Shown here: in pieces, positions 1-12,345 of the stretch
Position numbering within the stretch: position 1 is the stretch's first letter
How the letters are laid out: each line of letters begins with the position of its first letter
From: Heterohyrax brucei
Lineage: Eukaryota > Chordata > Mammalia > Hyracoidea > Procaviidae
Assembly (NCBI GenBank): GCA_028571685.1
Contig: CM053162.1
Coordinates: 10,420,001 to 10,484,000, forward strand
Direction of reading: 5' to 3'
Length of the DNA stretch: 64,000 nucleotides
Notes under the pieces: generated by a model
Told to the model about the DNA's origin: nothing
What the model saw: only the letters and a program-made list of their open reading frames with translations
Database searches by the model: none
Made by a program: the position numbers and the translations under genes

Positions 1-39
1 AAAGCAGGCATTGTTTTATTTCTGTTCTGTCACTGCCCT

Positions 40-115
40 TTGCCCACTGCTTACAACAGAGCCTGACACTCAGTAAGCACTCAGTAAATATCTGTGGAAT
101 GAATGAGTGCTGACA
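40..115 (+). repeat. L2/MIR-type 3' tail
   Basis: The stretch has the usual end of an ancient mammalian L2 or MIR element: a 'cctgacactcagtaagcactcagtaaa'-like block (a diverged 'cctggcacatagtaggcgctcaataaa') followed by a 'gaatgaatga' tail. The two families share this 3' end, so I cannot separate them here. Nothing upstream is clearly part of the element. Confidence 0.55.
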
Positions 116-119
116 CAAA

Positions 120-702
120 GAGACAGAACATGCACCGGGGGAGATTACTAAGAACAAAGAATACAAGGAAAAGCAGCTCAAACCTCTTAGATTACGTTTC
201 TTTTCCAGTGATCCCCTAGATAGGATGTGAAAAAGAACAATTGCCCAGCTTCCAGCCTTCTTGGATGCCAGCTTTAATTCACAGCTACTACAACTCCAGA
301 ATATTTAATTCTGCATTCAGACTCCCAGTATAATCCCATGTGATATCAAAAAAGAATATATTAACATAAGAAAGTTGAAAATTTGTCTTTGCAAAAGCAT
401 TTTCTGATACTTGTTTTCATATTTGTGGGATTTTCCTTAGATTGAAAAGTTGTATAGTGTAGTAGCCACACCGTACTCAGTATATTAGGGCATTCATCCC
501 CTAAGTGTTAACTTTTTTCAATGTATTATTTTTAAATGTTTTTGAAGATAAGACTGATCAAGGACTTAGCTCATTTGAAGGGAGTTATTTTAATTATTAG
601 AAGGATAATTTTTATTACTCTATTTAAAGTTATACTTCTAGTAATGTGAACAATCCTTTAAACTCAGTATTGCAGATGCAGAATTTTTATTAAAGTTCCC
701 TT
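120..702. other. Unassigned AT-rich sequence
   Basis: I see no frame, splice-bounded exon or recognisable repeat in this stretch. It is mildly AT-rich and looks like old unique or unrecognisably decayed intergenic or intronic DNA. It ends where RTE copy A begins. Confidence 0.4.
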
Positions 703-1179
703 AGGTGTCTGTCAGTTTGTTGTATTGTGGGAGTTTGCATGTTCTCGTGATGCTGGGAGCTATGCCACCAGTACTGAGATAGCAGTAGGGTCACCCATGG
801 TGGGACAGGCTTCAGCTGGGCCTTCAGACTAAGAAAGACTAAGGAGGACCCAGCAGTCTACTTCTGAAAAGAATTAGCTAGCAAAAACCTTGAGTAGCTA
901 GCAGTGGAACACTGTCAAATATAGTGCTGGGAGATGAGCTTTCCAGGTTGAAAAGCACTCAAAAGACAGCTGGGGAAGATCTGCTTCCTCAAAGTAGAGT
1001 TGACCTTAACGACTTGGATGGAATCGAGCTTTCTGGCCTTCATGTGCTGAGAGGTGTGACTCAAAATGAGAAGAAACAGCCGCAAACATCCATTACTAGT
1101 CAGAATGTGGAATGTACAAAGTCTGAATCTAGAGAAACTGGAAATAGTAAAAAATGCAACGCACAAACATCGATGTCCT

Positions 1180-1845
1180 AGGTATGAGTAAACTGAAATA
1201 GACTGGTATTGGCCATTTGAATCAGACAATCATACGGTCTACTTTGCCAGGAATGGAAACTTGAAGAGAAATGGCATTGAATGCATCATCAAAAAGAACA
1301 TTTCAAGTTCTGTCCTGAAGTACAGTGCTGTCAGTGGTAGGATAATATCTATACATATACAAATAAGGCCAGTTAATATGACCATTACTCAAACTTACAC
1401 ACCAGCCACTAAGACCAAAGATGAAGAAATTGAAGGTATTTACCAGTTTCTGCAGTCTGAAATTGATCAAACATGCAGTGCAATCAGGATGTGCTGATAG
1501 TTACTGGTGATTGGAATGCATAAGTTGGAAACAGAAGGATCAGTAGTTGAGAAATACAACCTTGGTGATGGAAATTATGCTGGACATTGTATGATAGAAT
1601 TTTGCAAGACCGATGACTTCTTCATTGCAAATAACTTTTCACCAACAAATATGGCACATGGACCTTGCAAGATAGAATACACAAATAGAGTACATCTGTG
1701 GAAACAGACTATGGAAAAGCTCAATATCATCAGTCAGAACAAGGTCAGGGGCCAGGTGCAGAATGACAATCAATTGCTCATGTACAAGTTCAAGTTGAAG
1801 AAAATTAGAACAAGTCCACACGAGCCAAAGTATGATCTTGAATAG
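1180..1845 (+). pseudogene. RTE endonuclease domain remnant (copy A)
   Basis: Two plus-strand frames (1261-1497, then 1507-1845) read as RTE endonuclease. The first has the stretch ending in 'MTITQTYTPATKTKDEEIEG', matching the family's 'TIIQIYAPT' block. The second starts just after the place where the catalytic 'ITGDWNAKVG' block should be: 'ttactggtgattggaatgcataagttgg' keeps the GDWNA codons in another frame. The frames are offset by an indel after a double stop near 1496. Such endonucleases nick target DNA to prime reverse transcription; this copy cannot make a functional one. Confidence 0.8.
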
Positions 1846-2349
1846 AATTCATCCAAGTTTAGAGACCATCTCAAGAACAGATTTGATGCAATGAATACTA
1901 ATGACCAAAAACCAGACAAGTTGTGGAATGACATCAAGGAAATCATACATGAAGAAAGCATGGGGTCACTAAAAAGACAGGAAAGAAATAAAAGACCAAT
2001 ATGGATGTCACAGGAGACTCAAGCTTGTTGTTGAAAGTTGAGTAGCTAAAGCAAAGGAAGAAATGAAGTAAAAGAACTGAAGATTTCAAAGGATGTCTCA
2101 GGAAGACTAAAGTATTATAGTGACATGTGCAAAGACCTGTAGATAGAAAACCAAAAGGGAATAACAAATTGGAAACTTCTCAAGATGAAAGACCTGAAGA
2201 AAAATTTCAAGTCTCAAGTTGCAATACTGAAGTTCTTTGTGGGATGATATTAAATGATGAAGGAAGGATCAAAAGAAGGTGGAAGAAATACAGAGTCATT
2301 ATACCACAAAGAATTCATCAGTGTTCAACCATTTTGAGAGGTACCATAT

Positions 2350-3440
2350 GATCAGGAATTGAGAGGACTAAAGGAAGAAGTTCAGGCTGCACGGAAGACA
2401 TCAGCAAAAAAAGGACCCAGGAACTGATGGAATATTAATTGGGATAATTCAACAAACAGATACAATGCTGGAAGTGCTCACTTATCTATGCTGTGCAATT
2501 TGGAAGATAGTTACCTGACCAGTGGACTGGAAGAGATCCATATTTACACCTATTCCCAAGTAAGGAGATCCAACGGAATGCAGAAATTATTGAACAACAT
2601 CATTAGTGTAATGCGGAAGTAAGATTTTGCTTAAGATCATTAGAAAGCAGCTGAAGCAGTGCACTGACAGGGAGCTGTCAGAAATTCAGAGCACATTCAG
2701 AGAAGGATGTGGAACCAGGGATATCCTTGTTGATACCAGGTGGATCCTGGCTCAAAGCTGAGAAGAACAGAAAGGTGTTTACCTGTGTCTTATTCGCTAT
2801 GAAAAGGCATCTGACTTTGTGGATCATAACAAATTATGGCTAAAATTGCAGAGAATGGGAATTCCAGGACATTTACTTGTGCTTTGGAAAAACCTGTATA
2901 TGGATCAAGAGGCAATTGTGTGAACAGAACAAGGGGACACTGCATGGTTTAAAGTCAAGAAAGGTGTGTGGCAGGGTTGTCTCCTTTCAGCATACCTATT
3001 CAGTCTGTATGCTGAGCAAGTAATCTGAGAACCTGGACTATATGAAGAAAAGCAGGGCATCAGGATTGAAGGAAGACTCATTAACCTGTGTAATGCAGAT
3101 GACACCTTGTTTGCTGACAGTGAAGAGAATTTCACAGACTTGTTGATGTAGATCAAAGAGCACAACTTTCAGTATGGATTACACCTCAATATCAAGAGAA
3201 CAAAAATCCTCACAACTGGATCAATAAGCAACATCATGATAAATGAAGAAAAGATTGAGATTTTCAAGAATTGTAGTTTAGTTGGATTCACAATCAGTGC
3301 CCCTGGAAGCAACAGTCAAGAAATCAAAAGATGCACTGCATTGGGTGAATCTGCAGAAGACCTCTTTAAAGTGCTCAAAAGCAAAGATGTCACCTTGAAG
3401 ACTAAGGTGCACCTGACCTAAGCCATGGCATTTTCAGTTG
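2350..3440 (+). pseudogene. RTE reverse transcriptase remnant (copy A)
   Basis: Translating piecewise gives the RTE reverse transcriptase: 'FTPIPK' near 2545, 'REGCGTRDILVD' near 2700, 'KGVWQGCLLSAYLFSLYAEQ' near 2965 and the catalytic box near 3090. That box reads CNADDT, so the tyrosine of YADD is lost, although both aspartates remain. A thumb/C-terminal frame follows at 3236-3421. Several in-frame stops occur. The gene is inactive. Confidence 0.8.
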
Positions 3441-3904
3441 CAGCATTATGCATGTAAAAGCTGGACAATAGATGAAGAGAACAGAATAATTGACACCTTT
3501 GAATTGTGGATTTTGAGAACAATATTGACTATACCACGGACTGCCAAAAGAAATGAACAGATGTCTTAGAAAAAGTACAGCTAGAGGACTCCTTAGAAGC
3601 AAGGTTAGTGAGACTGCGTCTCACATACTTTTGACATGTCAGGAGGAATCGGTCCTTGGAGAGAAACATCATATTTGGTTGAATGGAGGGCCAGCAAAAA
3701 AGAGGAAGGCTCTCCATAACATGGATTGACACAGTGGATGCAACAATGGGTTCTAGTATAGCAGTGATTGTCGACATGGTATAGGACTGGGCAGTGTTTT
3801 GTTTTGTTGTACACAGGGTTGATGACACCAAACAAAAACAACTTGGTCACTGCCTTATTCCTCCTCCAGCTAAAACTGACTCAGCCTATGTGATGGAAGT
3901 AACA

Positions 3905-4506
3905 TTATAGTAAAATGATGTTAATCATGTAAACAGTGATCATAAGAGAGTTACCAATAAAATAACGTTTAAGACACAGACTATTACACAGCAACACTGC
4001 CTAATGATAAAAGTGTCAACGCATCAGGAATATATAACAATTATAAATCTGTATGCACCTCACAAAAGAATTAAAAAATACATGAAGCAAAAAATGATAA
4101 AAGGAGGAATAAAAGGCAAAAAAATAAAATCTGCTATCAATTCAATTCTAACTCATAGTGACCCTATAGGACAGAGTTGAACTGCCCCAGAGTCTGCAAG
4201 GAATGCCTGGTGGATTTAAACTGCTGATCCCTCCCTTATCAGCCAAAGCTCTTAACCACTACATCACTGGGGTATCCAAAAGGAGGAACAGACAATTTGA
4301 TAATTATAGCTAGAGATTACAATACTCCTATCACAGTAACTAGTACAACTAGACAGAATATTGGAAAGAACACTATCAAAAACTTGACATTTACAGAACA
4401 GTCTACCTAAGAGCTATATACAATACTCTTTTTAAGAAAACAAAATGTATTTCAGGATGGGTCATAAAATAAGGCTCAATGATGACAAAAACTGAAATTA
4501 GCGAGC
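3905..4506 (+). mobile_element. Old L1 ORF2 fragment, left half of a split copy
   Basis: Decayed L1 endonuclease-region sequence is visible: 'catgtaaacagtgatcataagagag', then a frame reading QEYITIINLYAP near 4030 and 'IDNFIIIARDYNTPI' after the SINE at 4278. The L1 stops at 4500 and the next part of the same ORF2 region, matching a diverged 'FSDHNGIKLEINN' block, begins near 13306. The two halves are therefore one old L1 split by later insertions. Confidence 0.7.
4110..4277 (-). mobile_element. AfroSINE with 11-bp target duplication
   Basis: Minus-strand AfroSINE. The reverse complement carries the tRNA-like head ending 'ggtggtgtagtggtt'-type A box, a degenerate B box and the tail 'ataggacagagttgaactgcccc' seen throughout the window. 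It is flanked by an identical 11-bp duplication AAAAGGAGGAA at 4099-4109 and 4278-4288. It sits inside the old L1, so it is younger than that L1. Confidence 0.85.
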
Positions 4507-4990
4507 TGTCATGGATTGAAGTGTGTTCCCCCCCCCCCAAAAAAAATACATGTAGCAGTTTGGCTAGGCCATGATTCCTGGTATTGTGTGATATTTGTGT
4601 AACTTGTAAATCCTGCCTGTATGATGTCAGTGGGGGAGGGTGGGAGGCAGTTGGGTTGGTGGGACAGAACTCTGTGTAAGACTATATGGTGTCTTGAAGC
4701 AACCTCAGGATGTAAAGGAAAGCAAGCAAAGAGTTGGGGGATGTCGTACTACCAAGAAACAGTGCTAGAAACAGAGTGTGTCCTTTATAAAGTATCTGGG
4801 GTCCTTGTGCCTCAGAAACTCCCATTCCAGGGAGAGACTAATGACAGGGACTTTCCTCCAGAGCCAACAGGGAAAGACTTCCCCTGGAGATGATGCTCTG
4901 AATTGCTTCTGGACTGCGACAGAACCAAATTTGTCTTTTTAAAACCATCTACTTGTATTTCTGTTATAGTAGCACTAGATGACTAAGACA
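4507..4990 (+). repeat. MaLR 5' LTR
   Basis: The LTR begins TGTCATGGATTGAAGTGTGT and ends GCACTAGATGACTAAGACA, with the TG...CA ends of retroviral LTRs. A poly-C run follows the start, as in MLT1/MST/THE1-type LTRs. Related LTRs lie at 5983, 29628 and 42577. It is followed directly by a primer-binding-like 'TTTGGTACCAAGAGAG' stretch. The MaLR type is recognised from conserved ends; the subfamily is unknown and may be lineage-specific. Confidence 0.8.
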
Positions 4991-5982
4991 GAATTTGGTA
5001 CCAAGAGAGTACCAAACAAAGTACTCTAACAGATACCTAAAATGTGGAAGCAGTTTTGAAACTGAATGGGTAGAAGACTGAAATGAACTGAGGCAAACTG
5101 TTAACAATGAAGAAGGCGTAGATGGTAAAACAAGCAGTAAAGGATCACCAGCAGCAGCAGAAACAGGAGACCAAGGCCAGACAGTGCTAGAGGCAACCCG
5201 TGGAGCAAGAGTTGAGTGCCCATATGTAGGAGGCTTCCTGTAGAGTGGGCATGGAGCAAGAGAGATGAGTGCCTGTGTGCAAGAAGCTTCTGGTAAGAGT
5301 AGGGTACCTCTGGGTACTTTCAGTGAAGCTATGGAGCTTTGGAACACTTGCCCCAGCAAGACAGATGTAGGCATGAGGCCCAGGCCAAGAGGCCGGCCAC
5401 AGGAGGTGGAAACTGAAGAGACAAGGAGCACGAGACACTGAGCTGCCTTAGTGTCGAAAGGTATGGCCATGATCTCAGGGGTTTCAAAAATGGAGCCATA
5501 GCCCCCCGTGTATCTAAAGGGTGGAGTTGCCCCTCATATGGACTAGGAAAATGGTGCACCTAAAGTCAAGGGAGCTGCGTTGCTATCCCAGTGTACCTGA
5601 AAAGCAGAGCTGCAGGCTAGGGCCATTGAAACACCTGTCAGAATCTGGAGAGTGGGGCCAATATCTTGATTCTGGAGGGCAGGGCCATTGCATAGAACGT
5701 CTCAGACAAGAGAAGATTATTTTCAAGTGTTGAGGGCTAATGTAGCATGTTAATTCGCTTGTTGCCTGTTACGCCTTCTTTCCCTGAAACCCCCTCATTT
5801 GTAATAGAAACGTCTACCTTGTGCTGTCTGTTATGCCGTTATGGTTTTGAATCTGACAACTTGTTTTCTAGCTTTCATAGTTGAGCAATTGCTGGATTTT
5901 GGATCTGGACTTAAGACTTTTGCTATGATACGAATATATTTTCCATGTTACAAGGATGTGATTTGGGGGGAACAGAGTAGAA
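4991..5982 (+). mobile_element. MaLR non-autonomous internal region
   Basis: About 1 kb between two related LTRs. It opens with 'gaatttggtaccaagagag', continues 'aatgtggaagcagttttgaaactg' and ends in a purine-rich tract 'gatttggggggaacagagtagaa' just before the next LTR. These match the primer-binding site, early internal sequence and polypurine tract of MaLR (THE1/MST/MLT1) elements. No gag or pol frame is present, as expected for a MaLR that depends on ERV-L proteins. The 168-codon minus-strand frame at 4964-5470 is antisense chance coding. Confidence 0.75.
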
Positions 5983-6429
5983 TGTCATGAATTGAATTGT
6001 GTCCCCCCAAAAATGTGCGCAGCAGTTTGGCTGGGCCATGATCCTGCCTCTAGGATGTTAATAGAGGGAGGCTGTGTGATGGTTGTATTGGTGGGGCAGG
6101 ACTCAGTCTGTAAGATTGTTTTGTCCCTTCAGGCAGTTACTTGAGATACAAAAGAGAAAAGCTAGCAGAGAGATTTGGGGACCTCATACTATCAGAAAAG
6201 AAGCAGTTCAAGGAGCAGAGCACATCCTTTGGAAGGGACCTGGGATCCCTGTGTCTCAGAAGAAGCTTGACAACAAGGACCTTCCTCCAGAGCCAAGAGA
6301 GAAAGGCTTCCCCTGGAGCTGACACCTGAATTTAGACTCATAGCCTACCAGACCGACCGAATAAAATTTCTCTTTTAGAACTACCCAGCTGAGATATCTC
6401 TGTTAGAGCAGCACGAGATGACTACGACA
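5983..6429 (+). repeat. MaLR 3' LTR
   Basis: Starts TGTCATGAATTGAATTGTGT after the polypurine tract and ends GCACGAGATGACTACGACA. It pairs with the LTR at 4507 but has clearly diverged, so the insertion is old. With the 5' LTR and the internal region it forms one provirus-like unit. Flanking 5-mers (CGAGC before, GGGGC after) match at only 3 of 5 positions. Confidence 0.8.
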
Positions 6430-7399
6430 GGGGCCAAGACGGCGGAGCAGTCAGACGCTTGGTGTGATTCCTCTAACAATACAGACACCAAAGAACAAAT
6501 GAATGGATTAGATATGAAATTCTGGGAGCCCTGAACACCAAAGGGAAAGTTGAAAAATCAGACCGAGTGACAAAGACAAGGGAGAGTAGGTCCAGAAGTA
6601 GCTCAGAGTGGCCCGACAGGAGTCAGCTGCAGCCAGCGCGATGAATGGGAGAGTGGCATTCAAACAAGTGTTGTCCTCAGCTGGAGAGACAGCAGCAGAA
6701 CGTACACTCATACCCCCAGAACCGCTGAAAAATGGCACTTGAGCATCAAAACATAAGTGGCTTGCGTCTGACTTATTGCATGTGGATCTAAAACTTTCCT
6801 TTGGGACAAACCACTCTTCCTTTTCCAAGCACTTTCCTCTCACTTATCTGCATTGTTCATGGCTCCAGAACCTGACACTATTATGACCCGAGCTGAAAGT
6901 AGGACTTCTTAAGTGTAGTGTAAGCCTTTCTCCTAGACTCAGAGAGGAAACAATTTAACAAATGGGGGAAGGGCAGCAAAAATATCTGCCTACTCCCCTG
7001 AGCTGGAAATCCATGGCAGAAACAGTTCCTTCACCTAGGATCAGGCATAGGGTGACATTCCTTCCTTACAGGCACTCAGGGTTGGCTGTTAGCCCCTGCC
7101 ATTGTCAGCACATACAGCCAGATACCTGTGAGTACACCAGTCACCTCTGCCTCTCTAAGGGGCTATGGCAGAGCCTGCACAACACTCAGTGACTGACGAC
7201 GTGGACACCTGAGTTGAATTCATAAAAGTAAACAGACTCCTGGGCTCACATGTCCAGTAAAAGCTTTAATCACCTGGTGACTGGACATCAGCTGGCTACT
7301 GAAGTGCCAATAACTAAATTAGCATACACGATCAGCCTATTTGGACTTTTCAAAACAAAAACAAGAAGCTAGAACACAGTAGGAAAACACATAATAAAT

Positions 7400-8330
7400 T
7401 CAACAAATTACTGATGGGGCAGAGACAACAACCAATAGCAAATCACTTGAACAGGGAGGCCACAATGGGTTCAGAAATCTCTTAAAATACTCCACATGAA
7501 GAGAACTGGGAATTGTTGGAGGTAGAATACAAAAGATTAATATCTAGAACTCTTCAAGAGATCAGAAAGATGAGGTAAAATGCAGCACAGCATAGTGACA
7601 AATAGAACAGGTTGCAGTTCAGAAAATGAATAATAAAATTACAGAATTATACAACTCAGTAGAAACTAAGGAGCAGAACTGAGGCAATGAAATGCTGAAT
7701 TAGTGAGACTAAAGATAAAAGATGTGACACTAATATATTTGAGGAAAAATCCAGTAGAAGCGTTCTAAAAAATCAAGTAACACTAAGAATCATGTGGGAG
7801 CCTATCAAGAGGAATAATCTGTGAGTCACTGGAGTACTAGAACAGGGGTAGATAACAGAAAATATAATTATTGGCAAAACTTCCCTGATATGAAAGGTGG
7901 GAAGATACAATCTGAGACACTCATCGAACTCCACACAAGGTAGATTCCAAAAGAAAGACATCAAAGCATATTACAATTAAAGCTGTCAAAACTAAAGATG
8001 AGACAATTTTAAAAGTGGTTAGAAAGAAGGGAAAAATCATCTACAAAGGCAAGTCAATAAGACCAAGCTTGAACTACTCAGTGGACACCATGTAGACAAG
8101 GCGGCAATGGGATGACACGTACAAAGCCTTAAAGGAAAAAACTTTTCCTTAAAGGAAAAAACCAGCCAAGTATTATATATCCAGAAAAACTTCTCTCAGG
8201 TGTGATGGTGAAATTAGGAAATTTCCAGACAAACTGATATTTAGAGAATTTGCACAAACAAAACCAAAATTATAAGAAATATTAAAAGGAGTCTTTCAGT
8301 TAGAAATCACTAACATCACTTAACCTAAGA
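7400..8330 (+). pseudogene. L1 ORF1 remnant (old L1)
   Basis: This stretch corresponds to the L1 RNA-binding protein ORF1p. Recognisable parts are the coiled-coil/RRM region around 7500-7700 and the C-terminal 'ccaagtattatatatccagaaaaac' block near 8165, typical of an ORF1 C-terminal domain ('AKYYISRK'-like). A short duplication of 'ccttaaaggaaaaaac' occurs near 8130-8160. No long frame survives. ORF1p normally coats L1 RNA as a trimer; this copy is not functional. Confidence 0.55.
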
Positions 8331-8729
8331 CTAGAATGCAGAATACAGCAACTGGATATCAACTCAGATAGGGAAATCACAAAAATAAATGCTAAACAAT
8401 GAAACTAGGTAACAAAGATAGCATTATGCAGAAGATAACTTTATTTAAAAAAGGGGGGACAATAAATGTCACAAATCTTTCATATGGAGAGAAAGTCAAA
8501 TTGACACAAAAGAATTAAAGAATGTTTTAAGTTTAGTAAAACAAGTAAATATTAAGGTAACCACAAAGGAAATTAACAGTTCTACACATGAAGATAAAAA
8601 ACAAAAGCATGAAGTCTCAGTTAATACATCACCAATAACAATGATAAAGAAGAAAATATATCAAGAAAAATGACTCAGCACAGAATTTTGCAAGAAAGGA
8701 ACTGTCTACAACAAACAAAAACAGGCACC

Positions 8730-11700
8730 AAAATGACAGGACTGTACTCATATCTATCAGTAGTTAAGCTGAATGTAAATAGATTAAATGCACCAATAAA
8801 GAAATAGAGAGGAGCAGATTGGATTAACAAATGTGATCCATGTATGTGCTAGCTATAGGAGACATGCTTAGACTCAAAGACAAAAACTCAAAGGGCAGAA
8901 AAATGTATCAAGCCAGCAGCATTCAAAAAAGAGCTGGTGTGACAATATTAATTTCCAATAAAATAGAATTTAAAGTAAAATCCACCACATTCAATAAGGA
9001 AAGACACTATATAATGATTAAAATGCAGTACTCTAGGAGGACTTAATTAAGTACTTACACACCTAATGGCAGGGCTCCAGAATACGTAAAACAAAGTCTG
9101 TAAAGGCATTGAAAACAAATACACAGCTCCACAATAATAGTAGGAGACTTCAACACACCACTTTCAGCACATCCAGAAAAATGCCTGATAAAGACACAGA
9201 AGATCTGAATGCCACAATCAACCAACTTGATCTCCTACACATAAACAGAACAGCGCCCAACAACAACCAAGTACACTTTCTTTTCCAGTGCACATGGAGC
9301 ATTCTCCAGAATAGACCACACATTACGCCATAAAGCAAGCCTTAACAAAACTGAAAGCACTGAAATACTACAAAGCATCTTTTTGACCATAAAACCATAA
9401 AAGTTGAAATCAGTAACAGAAAAAGGAAGTAAAAACCAAACACATAGAAACTGAACAAAACCCTGCACAAAAAACAATTGTGTTGTGGAAGAAATCAAGG
9501 ACAGAATAAAGAAATTCACAGAATCAAATGAGAATGAAAACACATTCTACCAGAACATTTGAAACACAGCAAAAGCATTTCTCAGAGGTCAATTTATCTT
9601 AACAAATGCACACACTGTAAAAGAAGAAAATGCTCAGATCAATGCATTAACACCACAACTCAAACAACTAGAAACAGAGTGGCAAAAGAAATCCTTGAGC
9701 ACCAGAGGAAAGCAAATAATAAAAATTACAGCAGAAATCCATGACTTAGAAAGTGCAAAAATGATTCAATATGTTCACAAGACCAAAAGCTGGTTTTTTG
9801 AAAAGATCCACAAAATCAGTAAACCATTGGTCAATCTAACAAAAGAAAAACATGAGAGGAAGAAAATAACCGAATAAGAAATGAGATAGGCAATATCACA
9901 ACAGACCCAACTAAAATAAAAAAAAAAAAAAACCATAACAATACTATGAAAAATTGTACTATAATAAATTTGAAAACCTAGAGGAAATGGACAAATTTCT
10001 ACAAACACACAACCTACCTAAACTAACACAGAGTTAGAATAACAAATCCTTAACAAAAGGTGAGATTGAAATTAAAACATTCCCAACAAGAATAAGCCAT
10101 GGCTCTGACAGCTTCATTGAGTAATTGTACTAAAGTTTTGGAGAATTAACATCATTATTGCTAACTGTATTTCAGAAAATAGAAAAGGATGGAATACTGC
10201 CATATTCATTCTAGGAAGCAAGCATAAGCATGATACCAAAACCAGATAAAGATACCACAAAAAATAAAAGTAGAGACCAATACCTCTCATGAACTTAAAT
10301 GTAAAAATCCTCAAGAAAATTCTAGCCAGCACAGTTCAACAACATATCAAAAAAATAATTCATCACAAGTAGGATTCATACCAGGGATGATAGCCCAATG
10401 TGAGAAAAATAGTGAATGTAGTCAACCACACAAATGAAACAAAAGACAAAAATCACTTGATCTTATCAACTGAGGCAGAAAAGGCATTTGACAATCCAAC
10501 ACCCATTCATGTTAAAAACTTGCAGCAAAATAGGAGAAGGGAAATTCTTCAACATAATAAGGGGCATCTGTGCAAAACCAACAGCCAACATCACCCTAAA
10601 CAGCAAGTCTGAAAGCATTCCCCTTGAGAATGGGAACCAGACAAGGATACCTGTTGTCACCATTCTTATTCAGCATTGTGCTGAGGTTCTACCGAAAGCA
10701 ATCAGACAGGATACAGAAATAAAGGGCATCCAAATTGGTTAAGGAAGAAGTTAAAGTACCTCTATTTGCAGATAATATGATCTTATACATAGAAAATCCT
10801 AAAGAATCTTCAGAATAACTCCTGGAACTAATACAAGAGTTCAGCAAAGCATTAGGATATAAGATGAACATATTTTTTGAAAATGAGCTGGATTTCTTTA
10901 TAACAACAAAGAGAAAAATCAAAGAAAAAAATCACAAAATCAATACTATTTACATTAGCTTCCAGAAGAGAAAATCCTTAGGAATAAATGTAACCAGGGA
11001 CATGAAATACCTATATAAAGAAAATTACAAGACACTACTCTGAGAAACCAAAAGAGACATAAGTGGAGAAACCTACCCTGCTCATGGACAACAAGAGTTA
11101 ACATTGTGAAAATGCGTACTCTACCCCAAGTGATCTATAGATACTATGTAATCTGAATAAAAGTTCCAATGACACTTCTTAATGAGATGGAGAAACAAAC
11201 TATCAACTTCATATGGAAAGGAAAGACCCCCTGTATAAGTAAAATGTTACTAAAGAAGACAAAGTGGGGAGCCTTACACTACCTGATTTTAAAATCTGTT
11301 ATAGTTCCACAGTAGTCAGAACAGCCTGATACTGATACAAAAACTGACATACAGAGCAGCGGAACAGAACAGAGAGTCCAGAAATAACACCATCCACCTA
11401 TGAGCAGCTGGTAGTTGACAAAGGCCCAAAGGCCATAAACTAGGGGAAAAAACAGTCTCTTTAACAAATGGTGTTAGCATAACTGGATATCTAGCTGTAA
11501 AAAAAAAAAAAAAATTCATACCTCACACCATGCACAAAACCTAACTCAAAGTGGATCAAAGACCTAAATATAAAATCTAAAGAAATAAAAATCATAGAAG
11601 AAAAAATAGGTTACATGTTTGGAACCCTAATACATGGCATAAACAGAATACAAACCGTTACTAACAATGCACAAACACCAGAAGAGAAATTAGATAACTG

Positions 11701-12345
11701 GGAATGTGTAAAAAAGCAAACACTTAATGCTCATCCAAGGACTTCACCAAAATAGTCAAAAGACAACCTGCAGACTGGGAAAAGATATTCAGGATGTGAC
11801 AAATCCAATCAATGTCTAATCTCCAGTATCTACAAGATACTCCAAAACCTCAACAACAAAAAATAAGGATATGAACCAGCATTTCACCAAAGAAGGTCTT
11901 CAGGTGGCTATCAGATACATGAGGAAAAGCTCATGATCATTAGTCATTCTGAGAAATGCGAACAAAAACTACAATGTAATACCATCTCAGCTCAGCAAAA
12001 AACCCTCCCCTCAAAACCCCAGAATAGTAAATGTTAGGCTGTGGAGAGACAGGAACACTTATACGCTGTTGGTGGGAATGTCAAATGGTATGGCCATTTT
12101 GGAAATCAGCTTGGCGCTTTCTTAAAATGGTAGAAATAGAAATACGATGTAGTAATCCTACTTCTTGGGATACATCCTAGAGAAATGAGGGCTGCCATGT
12201 GTCTAGAGACATGCACATGAATGTTTAATGTAGCACCATCCACAATAGCAAAAAGACAATCAGGTGTCCATCAACAGATTAATGGATAAGGAAATACAGT
12301 ACATTTGCACAGTGTAATACTGTGCAATGATAAACAACAATAGGC
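8730..12345 (+). pseudogene. L1 ORF2 remnant (old L1)
   Basis: Starts near an ATGACAGGACTG and reads LNVNRLNAP near 8770, the opening of the L1 endonuclease. The reverse transcriptase box near 10770 reads FADNM, so the second catalytic aspartate of FADD is lost. The C-terminal part ('ggagagacaggaacacttatacgctgttggtggg') lies near 12045. Frameshifts and stops are frequent. ORF2 normally supplies endonuclease and reverse transcriptase. Confidence 0.8.

Larger units (their letters stand above)
703..3843 (+). mobile_element. RTE-clade LINE copy A, near full length
   Basis: This is a roughly 3.1 kb non-LTR retrotransposon of the RTE/BovB group. It begins with the 5' region shared with copies B and C and with the derivative at 14510 (genes for 'gggtcacccatgg' and 'cagtctacttctgaaaag' type blocks). 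It runs through an apurinic-like endonuclease region and then a reverse transcriptase, and ends at the short 'cagggttgatgacaccaaac' version of the common RTE 3' end. Many stops and indels break the frame, so it is dead. The element type is secure. The exact family name (the elephant RTE1 group) is inferred from memory. Confidence 0.9.

Noticed and set aside
4531..4541. Poly-C tract as a regulatory site
   Set aside because: It is the normal C-run near the start of this MaLR LTR family and recurs at 29649.
4964..5470. 168-codon minus-strand frame
   Set aside because: Lies antisense to the MaLR internal region and spans its LTR boundary; no protein family likeness.
6083..6329. Short overlapping frames as genes
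   Set aside because: They lie within a MaLR LTR and repeat, diverged, in its other copies.
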